Assembly (NCBI GenBank): GCA_030015575.1
Contig: JASDDO010000026.1
Span: 189,125,739 to 189,189,738, forward strand
Direction: 5' to 3'
Source of the DNA: Agapanthus africanus
Taxonomy: Eukaryota > Streptophyta > Magnoliopsida > Asparagales > Amaryllidaceae
Length of the DNA stretch: 64,000 nucleotides
In this document: piece after piece, positions 1 through 11,984 of the stretch
How positions within the stretch are numbered: the stretch's first letter is position 1
Layout of the letters: each line of letters begins with the position of its first letter
Notes under the pieces: generated by a model
The model's input: the letters and a program-made list of their open reading frames with translations, nothing else
The model's database searches: none
Told to the model about the DNA's origin: nothing
Made by a program: the position numbers and the translations under genes

Positions 1-499
1 GTGCATGGGGGCAAAAATTCACATCGGGAGTTTCTAAAGAAACTAACACTTGCTAGTGTTGCATACCATTTGGAGTGTGATAATTTTGGTAGGATTCCTT
101 CAACTTTATCACACGATGATATTTGGATCCCGATCCTACTGTGAGTATATGCTACTCCTCGGGAGATTTTTTCACATAACGATCAACGCTATAAACCAAG
201 TAGGTGTCTAGAAAGGTGTTAGCGGGGCTACGCCCCCAGGGAAATGAGGTTATTTAATTAAGGAACTTAGCGAAAGCATCGTAAAACCTCTCTCGATGTA
301 CCGACACTGGCCTGGCTGAACGGTTAAGCAAGTATTGTACGGTGAGATTAATCCTGACTAATTCTTATTTTATAGTTTGAGGAAGGATTTGAGAAACAGT
401 GGGAGCCATCCTGTTTAGATAAATTAAAAACCAATCTAAATTTGCAAGAGCATCATGCTAAAGTGTTTCTTCTCTCTCTCCTAATTGCAGCGACCAAAC

Positions 500-3400
500 A
501 TGACGGGCCTTAAGTTACTATTAGATAAAAATATATTGACAGGGCCAAACTATAAAGATTGGTTCAGGAATGTCAAGATGACAATCAATTATGACAAATT
601 AGGCTATGTTCTTACTACTAAAGCCCCCACCGTCCCAGGTCCAGATTCTAGCATCGCGGATAGGGAAATCCGTAAGACCTGGGAAATTGATTGCGCGAAA
701 ACCAAGTGCCTCATGCTGGACTCCATAGAAAATGAACACCAGAGGCAGCACGAGAATATGAATCTTGAATCCATATTCCTCCATACCAAGAAAATATATG
801 GAGAGCAATCTCGTATTGCAAGATACGTGACCTTGAAGAAGCTATTTCAGGCGAGGTTGGCTTTCGAGTCATCTGTAGGGGAACACGTCCTTAAGTTGAT
901 CGGCTACATTGAGGAGCTCGCGGACATTAGGACCACGTTAAAGAATGAGCTGTATACAGACTTCATTCTCCAGTCCCTTCCTTCCACCTACGCCTAGTTT
1001 ATCTTGAATTTTAATATTCAAGGTAAAGAAGTTGAACTTCCGGAACTCCTCAACATGTTGAGGAGTGCTGAGGGCACCCTGAAGAGATCCAAGGAAACAC
1101 CCGCTCTGCTAGTTGGTGGAGCTTTCTCTTATAGATCCAAGGTGAAAGCCAAAGTAAAGAAGAAGAAGGCCCCCACCAACCCGAGAGGCGGTGTTAGTAA
1201 GGTGGAAGCAAAGGGAAAGGCAAAAGTGGCGGCGCCGACAGTAGGGAAGGAAGAATGCTTCTACTATCATAAAAAGGGCCATTGGAAGAAAGATTGCAGG
1301 GCTTGGAGAGCCAAGAACCAGGACCCGAAGCATGTTGTAGCTTCGGCTTTAGATGTGTTTGTAATTGAAAAATGTCTGTCAATCAACTCTACTTCTTGGG
1401 TATTGGATACCGGATCGGGATCTCATATCTGTAATTCTTTGCAGGCACTGAGAAGCCGTAGAGTTTTGAAGACCGGTGATATGACCCTCAGGGTTGCTAA
1501 CGGAGCGAGCGTGGATGCTGTGTCTGTAGGGGAATATCACCTAGGATTGACGAGTGGACATATTTTGGTTTTGCACAACTGTTTTTATGTACCTAGTTTG
1601 ACTTGTAATATCATTTCTGTATCTTTGTTATCTAAAGAAGGTTATGATCTTACATTTGTAAGCGGTGTTGTAAACATCCACCTTAATCATGGTTTGATTA
1701 GGTCGGGTACACTAAATAATGGTATATACGTATTAAACCAACTACAAGTTTTCAATGTCCAGAACACCCATCAAAGAAAGACTCCAAAATTAAATCAAGC
1801 TTTCTTATGGCATTGTAGACTGGGTCACATCAATGGAATAAGATTGACCAAGTTACATAAAGAAGGATATTGTGATCCGTTCGAATATCAATCTTATGCA
1901 ACTTGTCAATCATGTCTCAAAGTAAAGATGACAAAAACTCTGTTCACTGGACATGGAGTAAAAGCGAGTGAGCTTTTAGGACTCATACACAGTGACGTAT
2001 GTGGTCCAATGTCTACACATGCAAGAAGTGGTTATTCCTGTTTCATTACTTTTACGGATGATTTCTCTAGTTATGGACATGTCTTCTTAATGAAACATAA
2101 ATCCGAGGCCTTTGAAAAATTCCGAGAATATAAGAATGAAGTGGAAAAACAAACTGGCAAAAGTATTAAGATACTAAGATCTGATCGAGGTGGTGAATAT
2201 TTGTGTGCCGAGTTACTGGATTACCTAAAGGAGAATGGAATTCTCTCTCAGCTTACTCTTCCATACACATCACAACACAACGGTGTATCGGAGAGACGGA
2301 ATTGAACCTTATTGGATATGGTAAGTTCCATGATGAGTAATGTTGAGTTACCGTGATCATTCTGGGGCTATGCGCTAGAATCAGCTGCAAATCTTTTGAA
2401 TAAGGTTCTTACCAAGATAGTGCCTACCACACCATATCAGATGTGGAGTGGGAAGAAACCCTATCTTCAGTATATGAAGATATGGGGATGTCCAGCTTTT
2501 GTCAAAAAGCAGCATGCGGACAAACTCGAGGCACGCTCAGTACTGTGTAAGTTTGTAGGATACCCAAAGAACTACAGGGGGTTTCTTTTCTATTACGCAG
2601 AGGAACAAAAGGTTTTTGTTTCTCGTCATGCCCACTTTTTGGAACATCAATATTTAGAAAAAGAAACTAGTGGGGGTGCAATATAACTGGAAGAAATTCC
2701 AGAACCGCAAGCTATTACTGAAAGCTTGGTGGAACCAGAAGTTTCAAAAAAACAAGACATTCCCGTGCCACTCCGCAGGAGTAGTAAGTTGTCTCATCCG
2801 CCCGAGAGATACTACAGTTTTCTCGTAGACAGGGATAGAGAGGATTTCATCATTGATAATGATGAGCCAACTAACTTCCATCAAGACATTCAGTGCACAG
2901 ACTCGGTAAAATGGCTGGATGCAATGCAGACTGAGATGGAGTCCATGTACACCAACAAAGTATGGACTTTGGACATTACTCCAGAAGGGGTAAAACCCGT
3001 AGGCTGCAAATCGATCTTCAGAAAGAAGGTTGCTGTAGATGGACAGGTTGAAACCTATAAGGCTAGACTTGTTGCAAAAGGATTTTGTCAAAGACCAGGT
3101 TTGGACTATGATGAAACCCTTTCTTCAGTGGTTATGCTCAAATCCATTCGGATCCTTCTTTCCATTGCTACCTTATACGATTATGAGATTTGGGAGATGG
3201 ACGTAAAAACCGCTTTTCTAAATGGACCTTTGGAAGAGTGCGTCTATATGGACCAGCCAGAAGGTTTCATTCAGAGTGGGAGCAACGGGAAAGTGTGCAA
3301 GTTGCTTAAGTCCATTTATGGAGTAAAGCAGGCATCGCGGAGTTGGAACATCTGTTTTGATGAGACGGTCAAAGAATTTGACTTTATCAAAAATCCATAT

Positions 3401-4440
3401 GAGCGGTGCATTTATAGTAAGATTGTAGCAATAACTGTAGTATTCCTCGTCTTGTATATGGATGACATTCTCTTAATAGGAAATGACATTCCTATGCTAC
3501 AATCTGTCAAAAGATTCTTGTCACACAAGTTCTCCATGAAAGACATGGGTGATGCCTCTTACATTCTGAGGATCCAGATCTATCGTGATATATCTAAGAG
3601 GATGTTGGGACTTTCACAGTCCACATACATCGACACCATACTAAAGAGATTCAGTATGGAAGATTCAAAGCGCGGTAATATACCGGTTTATCACGGAATC
3701 ACCCTCTCCAAAGAGATGTCTCCGAAGACTGATTTGGAAAGGGATCGCATGTCGATTATACCCTACGCTTCTGTGGTAGGCTCTATAATGTATGCGATGT
3801 TGTGTACCAGACCAGATGTTGCTTACGCACTGTGCTTACTAAGCCGGTATTAGTAAAACCCTCGGTAAAAGCACTGGATAGCAGTAAAGAACATTCTCAA
3901 GTACCTGAGACGGACTAAGGAGGTGTTCTTGGTGTATGGCGGAAAAGACCTTCACATCGAGGCCTTTGCTGACTCCAGCTTCCAGAGTGACAAGGATGAC
4001 CCCAAGTCCATGTCGGGTTATGTCATTACCCTCAATGGAGGGGCGGTTTGTTGGAAGAGTTCCAAACAAGACACCGTTGCTGACTCGACGATGGAAGCGG
4101 AGTATATCACAGCTTCTGATGCTGCAAAAGAAGCAGTATGGATGAGGAATTCTTAACAGAACTTCAGGTGGTTCCGTCCATTGTTGATCCAATACCTCTG
4201 TATTGTGACAACAACGAGGATATAACTTTAGCAAAGGAACCCAAGTCCCATCAAAAGTTCAGACACATCTTGAGGTGGTATCACCTGATCAGGGAGATCC
4301 TGGATCGCCGGGAGATCGAGGTGAGGAGAGTTACTACGGAGGACAACACTACTGATCCATTCACAAAGGCCATCTCTCAGACGCGGTTCGAGAGGCTATT
4401 CGAGATGATAGGTCTGGGATATGCCAGCACATGGCCTTAG
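500..4440 (+). pseudogene. Element A gag-pol remnant (Ty1/copia order: GAG-PR-IN-RT-RH)
   Basis: Broken copia polyprotein. Gag of the NYKDW type begins near 500, followed by a zinc-knuckle region near 1255-1298. Then come the aspartic protease motif WVLDTGSGSHICN (about 1397-1435), the GAG-pre-integrase motif HCRLGHIN (about 1810), the integrase core with HSDVCGP and the SDRGGEY block (about 1985-2330), reverse transcriptase with FLNGPLEECVYMDQPEGF and LYMDDILL (about 2900-3600), and RNase H with DSTMEAEYI and YCDNN (about 3930-4440). Integrase before RT is diagnostic of Ty1/copia. It is closely related to G and H. Several lesions break it, so no working product is expected. Confidence 0.92.
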
Positions 4441-4441
4441 T

Positions 4442-4454
4442 GTAAGTGGGAGAT
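4442..4454 (+). other. Polypurine tract of A
   Basis: A purine-rich run (GTAAGTGGGAGAT) lies directly upstream of the 3' LTR start. It is the expected plus-strand priming site, and the same GTGGGAGAT sequence precedes the 3' LTRs of G and H. Confidence 0.85.
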
Positions 4455-6173
4455 TGTTAGTGTTATATGCCATAGAGGGCATTATTGTATAGTACTAGTT
4501 TGTATATTACATTTTGAAAGCTTGGGACATATACACGGATTTATAACAGTCTTGCTCAATATAGTAGTATGCTACTTGGTTTGTTTCTATCTTAATATGT
4601 GTATATGTTTCTTTCAACGTATTGCTAATACATATTGATAGAGCCCTTAGGATCGTTGCTTGACTACCGTCGTTGTGATAGCAGTCACACTAGTGGGGGT
4701 TAGGTAGTTTATAAGCACATCCTTATATAGGTCCCTAGTCATAGGATTATCGAGACATGGCATCGATACTCCAGAGTAGACCAGTGTATACGCTTCTCAT
4801 CCCAGTAGGGGAGATGGTCTGTCCCACAGCCATCAGTACGTTATACTGGAGATAATATGCAGGTGCTCATTTGGTTATAAGTTACAATGGATGGACTCAT
4901 GGGGTACTGCTGGTTGGTACTATACCTATCGTTAGGTAGCAGTTCCCAGATGACATGAGTACAGCTTAGTCCATTGACTTGACACTACTACTTTGCCACA
5001 AGTGTGTTCCCATTGTTCTTAGATTGCTATCCTACCATAGCTCTATTGAGTCATGCAAACAGGTAGTAGTTGGGTGCAGTCCCGAAGCACTTGGAGGCAG
5101 TGGCGGTTAGATAGGATTTGACTCTCCCGGTATTGAGGGCTGATGTCGCGCTGTGTTCGGAAAGCCATTACACAAAGTCCCTCGCCAGGGAAAGCGAGAT
5201 TTACTGGTAGGTACTCCAATAGTTTCTCAGGGTGTTTTGGGCTTTGAGGTCGTGTGGTTTACACATACGTGTACTTATGCGCGTGTGATGTTCGAGCGGA
5301 CAATACTAGTGGGTTTTGGTTTAAGCCGGATCCTAGTATTTGATTGTTGGATTACTTTCGTCTCTTTGTATTCGTGTTTCTCGGAACACGGATACAAGTA
5401 TGTATATACGGATGAGAGGGGTATAGAAGAAGACACCTCATTAGGGTTTTGACCATTGACTTGATTAAAATAATTATGAGTTGGAGGAAAGTATTTGTTA
5501 TTTTTTTGTAAATGATAATTGTGGCATGGCTACTTGGTTTGAACACTTGACTTGGATTGACCACTTGACTTGGTTTGACTCTTTGATTTAGATATTTCTT
5601 GTGACATATTTTTGTGGAACTAGATATTTTTGATGAGATATTTTTCTTGCCATGCTTGTGGTCATGTCAAGTTAGCCATCATATTTTATATTATCATTAT
5701 CAAAAAATATTTCTCTTTCCTTAAGTTCACTCTCTCGTTTTTCCTCTCAAAACCATAGTGTCTCATGTGTTGGGAATCAAGGGTTAGTGAGACTTAGCTA
5801 CCCAAAATCGCACACTACCCATTCTACGTTACTTAGTTTAGCACACCAAGTGACCTAGTTTCCTAAACTTGGAAGTTAAGCTCAATGTTGGAACTCTCGG
5901 GTGGATCTTCTTCGACTTCGAGAAGCCGATGAGGAGGAGCTATCCATTTCCACTCCAAGGACCTCACGAGGTGAAGGTGGACAGCGAGAAGACAAGAAGG
6001 ACACGATACTACAAGGTATAACATTCATCCGAGTAGTTAAACCTCATATAGATTGCTAGCTAGGGTTTTATGTTCAATCCGTGCTTCAAGTCGGTGTTGC
6101 GAAGCCCGTAAAAATCATTTTTTGCTAATCCCTCCTGCCTACGAACACGTGGAGTGCGCGACATCGACTTACA
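4455..6173 (+). repeat. 3' LTR of element A
   Basis: It begins TGTTAGTGTTATATGCC after the polypurine tract and ends ATCGACTTACA, about 1.72 kb. It aligns in blocks with the LTRs of G and H: the AGTATGCTACTTGG block, the ATCGATACTCC block, the long inverted repeat near 4902-4947, and the CTCGGGTGGATCTTCTTCGA block near the end. The terminal region is followed directly by unrelated, older LTR sequence. Confidence 0.9.
5546..5580 (+). promoter_or_regulatory. Cluster of W-box-like TTGAC motifs in the LTR of A
   Basis: Four TTGAC(T/C) motifs lie within about 35 bases. TTGAC is the core of the W-box bound by plant WRKY factors. A similar but longer cluster occupies the matching part of both H LTRs, while G lacks it. 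Binding is inferred only. Confidence 0.45.
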
Positions 6174-6721
6174 CTATTGAGGCATGCTTAAAATTTTGTT
6201 TGGGTTATGAGATATTTTGGAGAAATAAGATATTTATTATATGCTTCATAATACCTCATAACACTTATCATTTTTCTAAAGTTGCTTCATACACTCATCG
6301 TCAAGCTTCTTCTTCTACCTCCACCCTTCAAGTCTCATGTGTTGAGAAACCTAAGGTGTCTTGAGACAAATTAATCCATACTAGACTCTACATTCTCTAG
6401 GCTATCTAGTTTAGCAAACTAGGTACCCTAGTTACCTCGGCTATTGAGGTAGGAGCTCGGAATAAAAATCCTCAGGTGGATCATCTTCAATGGAGGGAGA
6501 CTGGCAACCAAGATTGATCATGGTGGCCTTTAGGATCTTAGGAAGGTGGTTGATGATCGAAAGACACGGATCATTAGGTATAACCATCTAACTCCTCTCT
6601 TTATATTTGCTAGTTTAGGGTTAGTAGTTGATCCATATTTTGGGTGTTATGGTAGCTCTAGTTTATAAAATTTTTGTTCAGCAATCGGCCACGGTTTGAT
6701 GGCCAGGACGCTGCCATAACC
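6174..6721 (+). repeat. Fragment B: tail of an older copia-type LTR
   Basis: Directly after A, the sequence again shows the late-LTR blocks of this copia group: CATGTGTTGAG, a CTAGTTTAGCAAACTAGGTA-type block, GTTACCTCGGC, a CAGGTGGATCATCTTC block and AGGTATAACC. It is strongly diverged and lacks a clean LTR end. The likely reading is that A inserted into this LTR, whose first part lies outside the window. Confidence 0.7.
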
Positions 6722-6885
6722 TAACATCCCTAACCCTAACACTAACCCTAGCTACCCTTACCCCAAACCTTAACTTCTTTCCTTATCCCTAACCCTAACC
6801 CTTGCCCTAGCTAACCTGGTCTCCTAACTCCCAGCCCAACCCAAACCCTAGCCCAAACCCAAACCCTTGCCCTAGCTAAACAGTA
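6722..6885 (+). repeat. Degenerate interstitial telomere-like tract
   Basis: A cytosine-rich stretch built from CCCTAA, CCCTAAC and related units, several of them exact in short runs (for example CATCCCTAACCCTAACACTA). Units are mostly the 6-base CCCTAA type rather than the usual plant CCCTAAA, although CCCAAACCCTAG variants also occur. It lies between two LTR fragments and is far too degenerate to be a real chromosome end. Confidence 0.7.
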
Positions 6886-9800
6886 ACATTTCAAAAAGAT
6901 AAAATATTATTTTTAGAATTTAAATATTAAAATAATATATTTCGCGAAAGCTATTCGAATTGCGAATTGGGGTTTTCGTAAAATGGTATAATTATATACC
7001 AATATTTGGAAAAATATTTGGAGATTAATATGTATTTATTCATTAAAAAGGTATTTATTGGATTTGAGCATTTTATAATTAATTATATGCAAGTTTAAAT
7101 TATAGTTGATTAGTGCACTACTATTCACGATTAAGCCAAATCCGTATTTTTATATTTTCCATGGCTAGTGCACCATGTCATGTTGTATTTTTGTTGCATG
7201 TTGTTTCATTGTGTTTGTTTCATTTGTATTTGGTTTATTTGTAAGAAGAAAGGAAAAGAAAAGAGAAGATAATTGATGAGAGAAAGAGGTAGGGGGCAGC
7301 ATGATGGCATGGGCATGGCATGTGAGAGAGTGAGAGTGAGAAAGAGAAAGAGAGACCATTGACTTCTTATTCATTTAATTTTCTTCACTTCTTCAACTCA
7401 TCCATCTTCATCTTCCTCACCTCCTTCCTACACCTCCTCCACCTCCATGGTTCATCCCCAAAATCATCTCAAAACCCCACACTCCCTTCATTAAAAATGA
7501 CCTCAACCTCATCCTACAACACCTAGTGAGCTCAAGTATGGATTTTGAGCAACTTGCATCATCTTGGAATTTTCTTCAGTTGCTCCAAGAGGTATAACTT
7601 CCTTTTCCCACCTTGTAATTAGTTTCATAACTTTCTAGTTTAGATTAGAGTTCGATTTTGTGTAGATTGTGATCTTAGAATTTTCTAGGTTGATGTTTAT
7701 TGGAACCTTGACTTTTAAGTGGTAAATTGAACTGTAGTGAGTGTATACATGACCTTAGTGATATTTTACTGGCCAAGACAAGAGACTAGAACCCAAAACA
7801 TGAACATAGAAATTTCCCGATATCGTTTTTTGGTGAATTGTGACATCTCTGTAGGATCTGCTATGACCCGAGACCACCATAAAATATGTTCCCATGACAG
7901 AGAGACATGCAGGCAACCTAGAAGCACCACGTGACACCCGAGCCCATTTCACCAAGTTCTGGCCGCAGATTTATTGCCTAAGGCCGCAATTTGCGGCCAA
8001 GTCGTAGTGGAATGTGTTGATTTTTTGACCATGGTTTTATTATTTGATATCTAGACCAATCCCATATGCAAAATGTCCTAGTTTGACCTAGGGTAGAATC
8101 TGGAAGTGTTTTCCTTCGTTGCTGATTTCGGGTTTTTGTGATTCTAAAACTTGGTTTTTGTAATTGAGTTTGGATCTTGTCGTTGGACGTTTGTACATCA
8201 ACAAACGAGGGTTATCTGGTTGCTTTGCATGTGTAGGCTATAGATTCTAATCTATGAGCACTTCGTGTGCCGTATTGATTTTTTGGACTTGGTTTTAATA
8301 ATGTTATGATGTGTGTTGATTTGTATGTACTTTCGTTTGGACTTCCGAGATGACAAAGTACATCGATTTCGACTAAACAAGGAGTTTAGCATGTGAGTAG
8401 ATTTATATTTAAGAGGGAAGTTGGGTGGATGGCGTATAGTACCCCCGCAATTATAAAATAGAAACCGATATATATAATATAGTTGGAGAAACCTATACTA
8501 GGAACCTACGGATATGATAAAAGAGTCAGTATGAGATGTTAGGACTAATGCAAGATGACGTGAATTGAGCTGTCAATATGATGATATAAGATGACAAGAG
8601 CGGATATGCTTGATTTAAGGATGCGAGATGATATGAATAATTAAATACATATGCCACGATATGGAATGCGATTGTTAATGATAGGATATGAGATCGATAA
8701 GGTTATGACATGAGTTATATATATGTATGTATACATGAGAATAAAAGTTGATATGTTGTACGAGACCTTAGTTCCGTACCTTTGTTGATGAATAGGACGA
8801 TAGGATCCTTATTCTGTTTGTTGCAGCCGTACGATGGATACCGTACGCGATGAGTTATATCGGATGATTGATCCGTGCTTGTGATTTGAGGATAATGATT
8901 GAGGATATTGCCATATCGGATACTATGAGGCTGTATCACCAACGTTAAGATGTCACCTGAACCATACTTATTTCCAAAACCAACGAATCGTATGCACTTT
9001 TTTATGGAAACCTCAAGGGATCCTACGGATTTTTAATTGGTTTCTTTTCGTCAAAAACACCGTAGCCCCAACTTTCAAAACTACGATTCGTATCTTTTAA
9101 ACTGATCATATGGTTCATGTGTAGTGGTATAACTTATTACCGTTCATAATTACGTTGACTTATTCCTCGTGACTTGCGTGTTATGTCCCAGGTATCTATC
9201 GTTATATGATATCGTCTGCAAGTACGCCTGCATAATTATTAATGATACACATGTTACACTTACACAGCTTTGCCGGCTCACACACTTTCATCATCGGTAA
9301 TTACCATGCCACTTGCACAGTAGAACTGCCATATTATGATATTAATCTTAACCGTAAAAGTATATTCATTGTTCGGCACTATCATATGACATGTTTACAT
9401 GATATACTTGGTATTCTCACATTACTGTTCTATGTTGCATACATCGTACTTTATGGTTATATGCATTGTGATGTTGTTTTCATAAGATTTCTGGATTTGA
9501 GAATCGTGTTAATATTTCAAAGGAAATTATGAATTTTTTTAAAAACGCGGTTTCTCGTAATGTGATTTCGAGGCGTCCACCATGAGTTTTCTCGGTTCCG
9601 AGCTTGTTTTCGAGACCCAATTCGAAGAGTTGGATGAACCGTCTGCGGGTACATGGTAGACCCGGTAAGGTATCCCGGGACAAGAAGATCATGGGGATGA
9701 CGATGAGCCTGGCAGAGGGAGCACTATCTACAAGTGATAGTTTGGACCCGGAAGTTATCCGGAGGATACCGACCGGAGTCGTGAGATGGATATGGGCCGA

Positions 9801-10844
9801 TCTAGACTGACGGAGCCCGAGATATGTGGATTTACATGTCGATGCTGGACACAGGTTTCATAATGTTTCGAGTGTCGATGCTGGACACTCAGGTTCCATG
9901 ATGTTGACGTGTCGTTGATGGATGCATGTTGGTTGATATCCACATGCATACAGGCATATGATTTCATAATGTTTTGAATATCGATGTTAGACTCTCTGGT
10001 TCCATGATATTGATGTGTTGTTGATCGACACACGTGGATGATATCCACATGGATACATGCATAAGATGTCAGATGTTTATTTTTACATTCTAATTACATT
10101 GACTCTATTGTTGACATATATGCATGCATGGTAACCTTAGATATCATAGTATTACCTTCATGATACAGTATGACTTAGGAGTCACTGTTATTCGATTTCT
10201 ATCTGCTGATATTTTCTACTCATGAGTTGGCAACTCACCCCCGTTGTGCCATGGTTTTCTTGCAGGTTTGACAGCTTGGATCGGTAGCGGTATCGCTTGC
10301 ACACAATTTCATTCAGGGTGTTTGCTATGCTAGGTAGGACACATTGGATCGTGCCCATTCTTGTATTTATTATTCTTATTGTATCGAGTTAAACTCCATC
10401 AAATCAGTAACAAGACTTTTTATATTTTTAGACTTAGACAGACTTGTATTTGCGAGACTTAGAGCGATGGATGTATGTTCGCTTCTTTTGGGTTGTTGAT
10501 GTCTTGTTTTATTTATTCTTTCTGTGTTGATCTTCGTTGTTGGGTGCCGTATATATATATATTGCTTACTTCCATAGTTATGATTCCGCCGATTGGCGAA
10601 GAGCTAGCTCCCGTTTTGGGATGCCTATATATATTGCTTGTATGGGGTTTTGGATGAAAAATTACAAGGGAGGTGATGTCCAAAGTTTTAAAGGATGAAA
10701 AATGTTTTCAACTATAGTATTTAATCCACTTGCATTTTCATATATCATTAACTATGCATTTAAAGAAAAACTTGATTTCATTATATCTTTATTTTAAAAA
10801 CTTCACCTCTATTATTTTCCCTAAAAAGGTTTAGAATTTTGGGT
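6886..10844 (+). mobile_element. Fragment C: old diverged LTR of the element-I family
   Basis: It is recognisable by blocks shared in order with the LTRs of I: an AGTAACATTTC start, GGGTGGATGGCGTATAG with an ACCCCCGCA tail (near 8424), GATCCTACGGAT (near 9018), TGCCGGCTCACACAC (near 9270), GAGCCTGGCAG (near 9706), ATCCGGAGGATACCG (near 9758), GAGTTGGCAACTCACCCCCG (near 10225) and GAAGAGCTAGCTCCCG (near 10600). About 3.9 kb. No PBS or internal region follows, so it is a solo or truncated LTR. Much older than I. Confidence 0.75.
9853..10065 (+). repeat. About 108-bp tandem duplication inside C
   Basis: Two diverged copies, each starting TTTCATAATGTTT and running through a GGTTCCATGAT block to GATATCCACATG. 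The first copy contains a 7-bp-arm inverted repeat, GAGTGTC...GACACTC, near 9878-9898. Confidence 0.65.
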
Positions 10845-11984
10845 TGTTGGCTATAGTGCCCTCAAGTCAATTATTGAATCCCAGGCACTCAATTGCGATG
10901 ATTGAGAGAGGACCTATACCTGTAGAATAGTCTTACTCAAGATGATAGTATGCTATCTGGTTTATCTTTATCATCATGTACATGTTTTAGGTGACATTAC
11001 AGTTCACTATTATATGTTGATTGAGCACATAGGATTCCTGCTTTACTACCAGCATTATGATGGCGATCATATACGTAGGAGATGGGTGGTCTATAAGCAC
11101 ATCCTTAAATGTCCCTAGTCATGGGAGTATCGAGACTGGGCATCGATACTCCAGAATAGACTAGTGTGTACTGATCGAGACCTCGACGAAGGGCTATATC
11201 CGGTCTCACAAGCCATTGGTGTTATTTTGTTCACCTAAGATAGTATGCAGGTGCTCATTGGGTTATAAGTACACTAGAAGGACTCACCGGGAATATGATA
11301 GTTGGTATTATACCTATTGGCAGATAGCTGTTCCCAGGTGACATGTGTACAGATTAGTCTGTTGACCTGAGATCGTCATTTGTCTCGTGTGAGTTCCCAC
11401 TGTGCTTTGATTACTTCCTGACGATGGCTCAAAGGAGTCGTGCAAAAAGATTTTAGTTAGGTACAGTCCCGAGCCACATGGAGGTAGTGAGCAGATCGTC
11501 GGGGATTCGTCTCTCCCGGTATTGGGGGTTGATGTCGCGTTGTGCACAGGTGGCCATCATCAGAAAAACCTTGATTAAGGTAGTCGAGAATTACTAATCC
11601 AGGATCAGTAGTTTCGCAATTTATGATAGGCTTCATACCGACACTAAATGTCGCGTTGTTAGGTATCTGACTTTATGCACCCCCTAGACTCGATATGCGA
11701 TACTCTTAGACGAAGAGACCGTACTGTACAGATATTATCACCAGAAGGGCTCAGTAGGGGTCAGGATGAGTTTGCTCGTCGGCCTTCCTTTCGCTCAATA
11801 CCTGGGTAGCCGTTACATACTGCTAATGCCGTTGATGGGCTTGTGGTTAAACCTACTGCCAGTGTATTGACGAGTCTTTAGAGTCCACACAGAGGGTTTC
11901 CCTGCTTCGGGCGAAACGATATAGAGGCCGTATGGATTTACGTCAGGGTTCGATCATATACGTGCACTTATGCACGTATCATGA
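10845..11984 (+). repeat. Fragment D: first part of an old copia-type LTR
   Basis: It starts TGTTGGCTATAGTGCCC, an eroded match to the TGTTAGTGTATATGCCC start of G and H. The AGTATGCTA, ATCGATACTCC, TTCCCAGGTGACATG and GTATTGGGGGTTGATGTCGC blocks follow in the same order as in the younger LTRs. It stops where the LTR of E begins, so E probably inserted into it. Confidence 0.75.

Larger units (their letters stand above)
1..6173 (+). mobile_element. Element A: Ty1/copia LTR retrotransposon, 5' end outside window
   Basis: A plant Ty1/copia element. The window opens inside its untranslated leader, which resembles the leaders of G and H. Visible parts in order: leader (1 to about 500), gag, protease, integrase, reverse transcriptase and RNase H (about 500-4440), polypurine tract, and 3' LTR (4455-6173, TG...CA ends). 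The 5' LTR is not visible, so no LTR dating is possible, and the target duplication can only be guessed as CTATT after 6173. The coding region is broken by roughly half a dozen lesions. It is inserted into older LTR sequence, which continues as fragment B. Confidence 0.93.

Noticed and set aside
5153-6364. Open frames in and after the A LTR as host genes
   Set aside because: They lie in LTR sequence shared with other elements, are short and show no domain.
6722-6885. True telomere or chromosome end
   Set aside because: The tract is short, degenerate and flanked on both sides by retrotransposon sequence.
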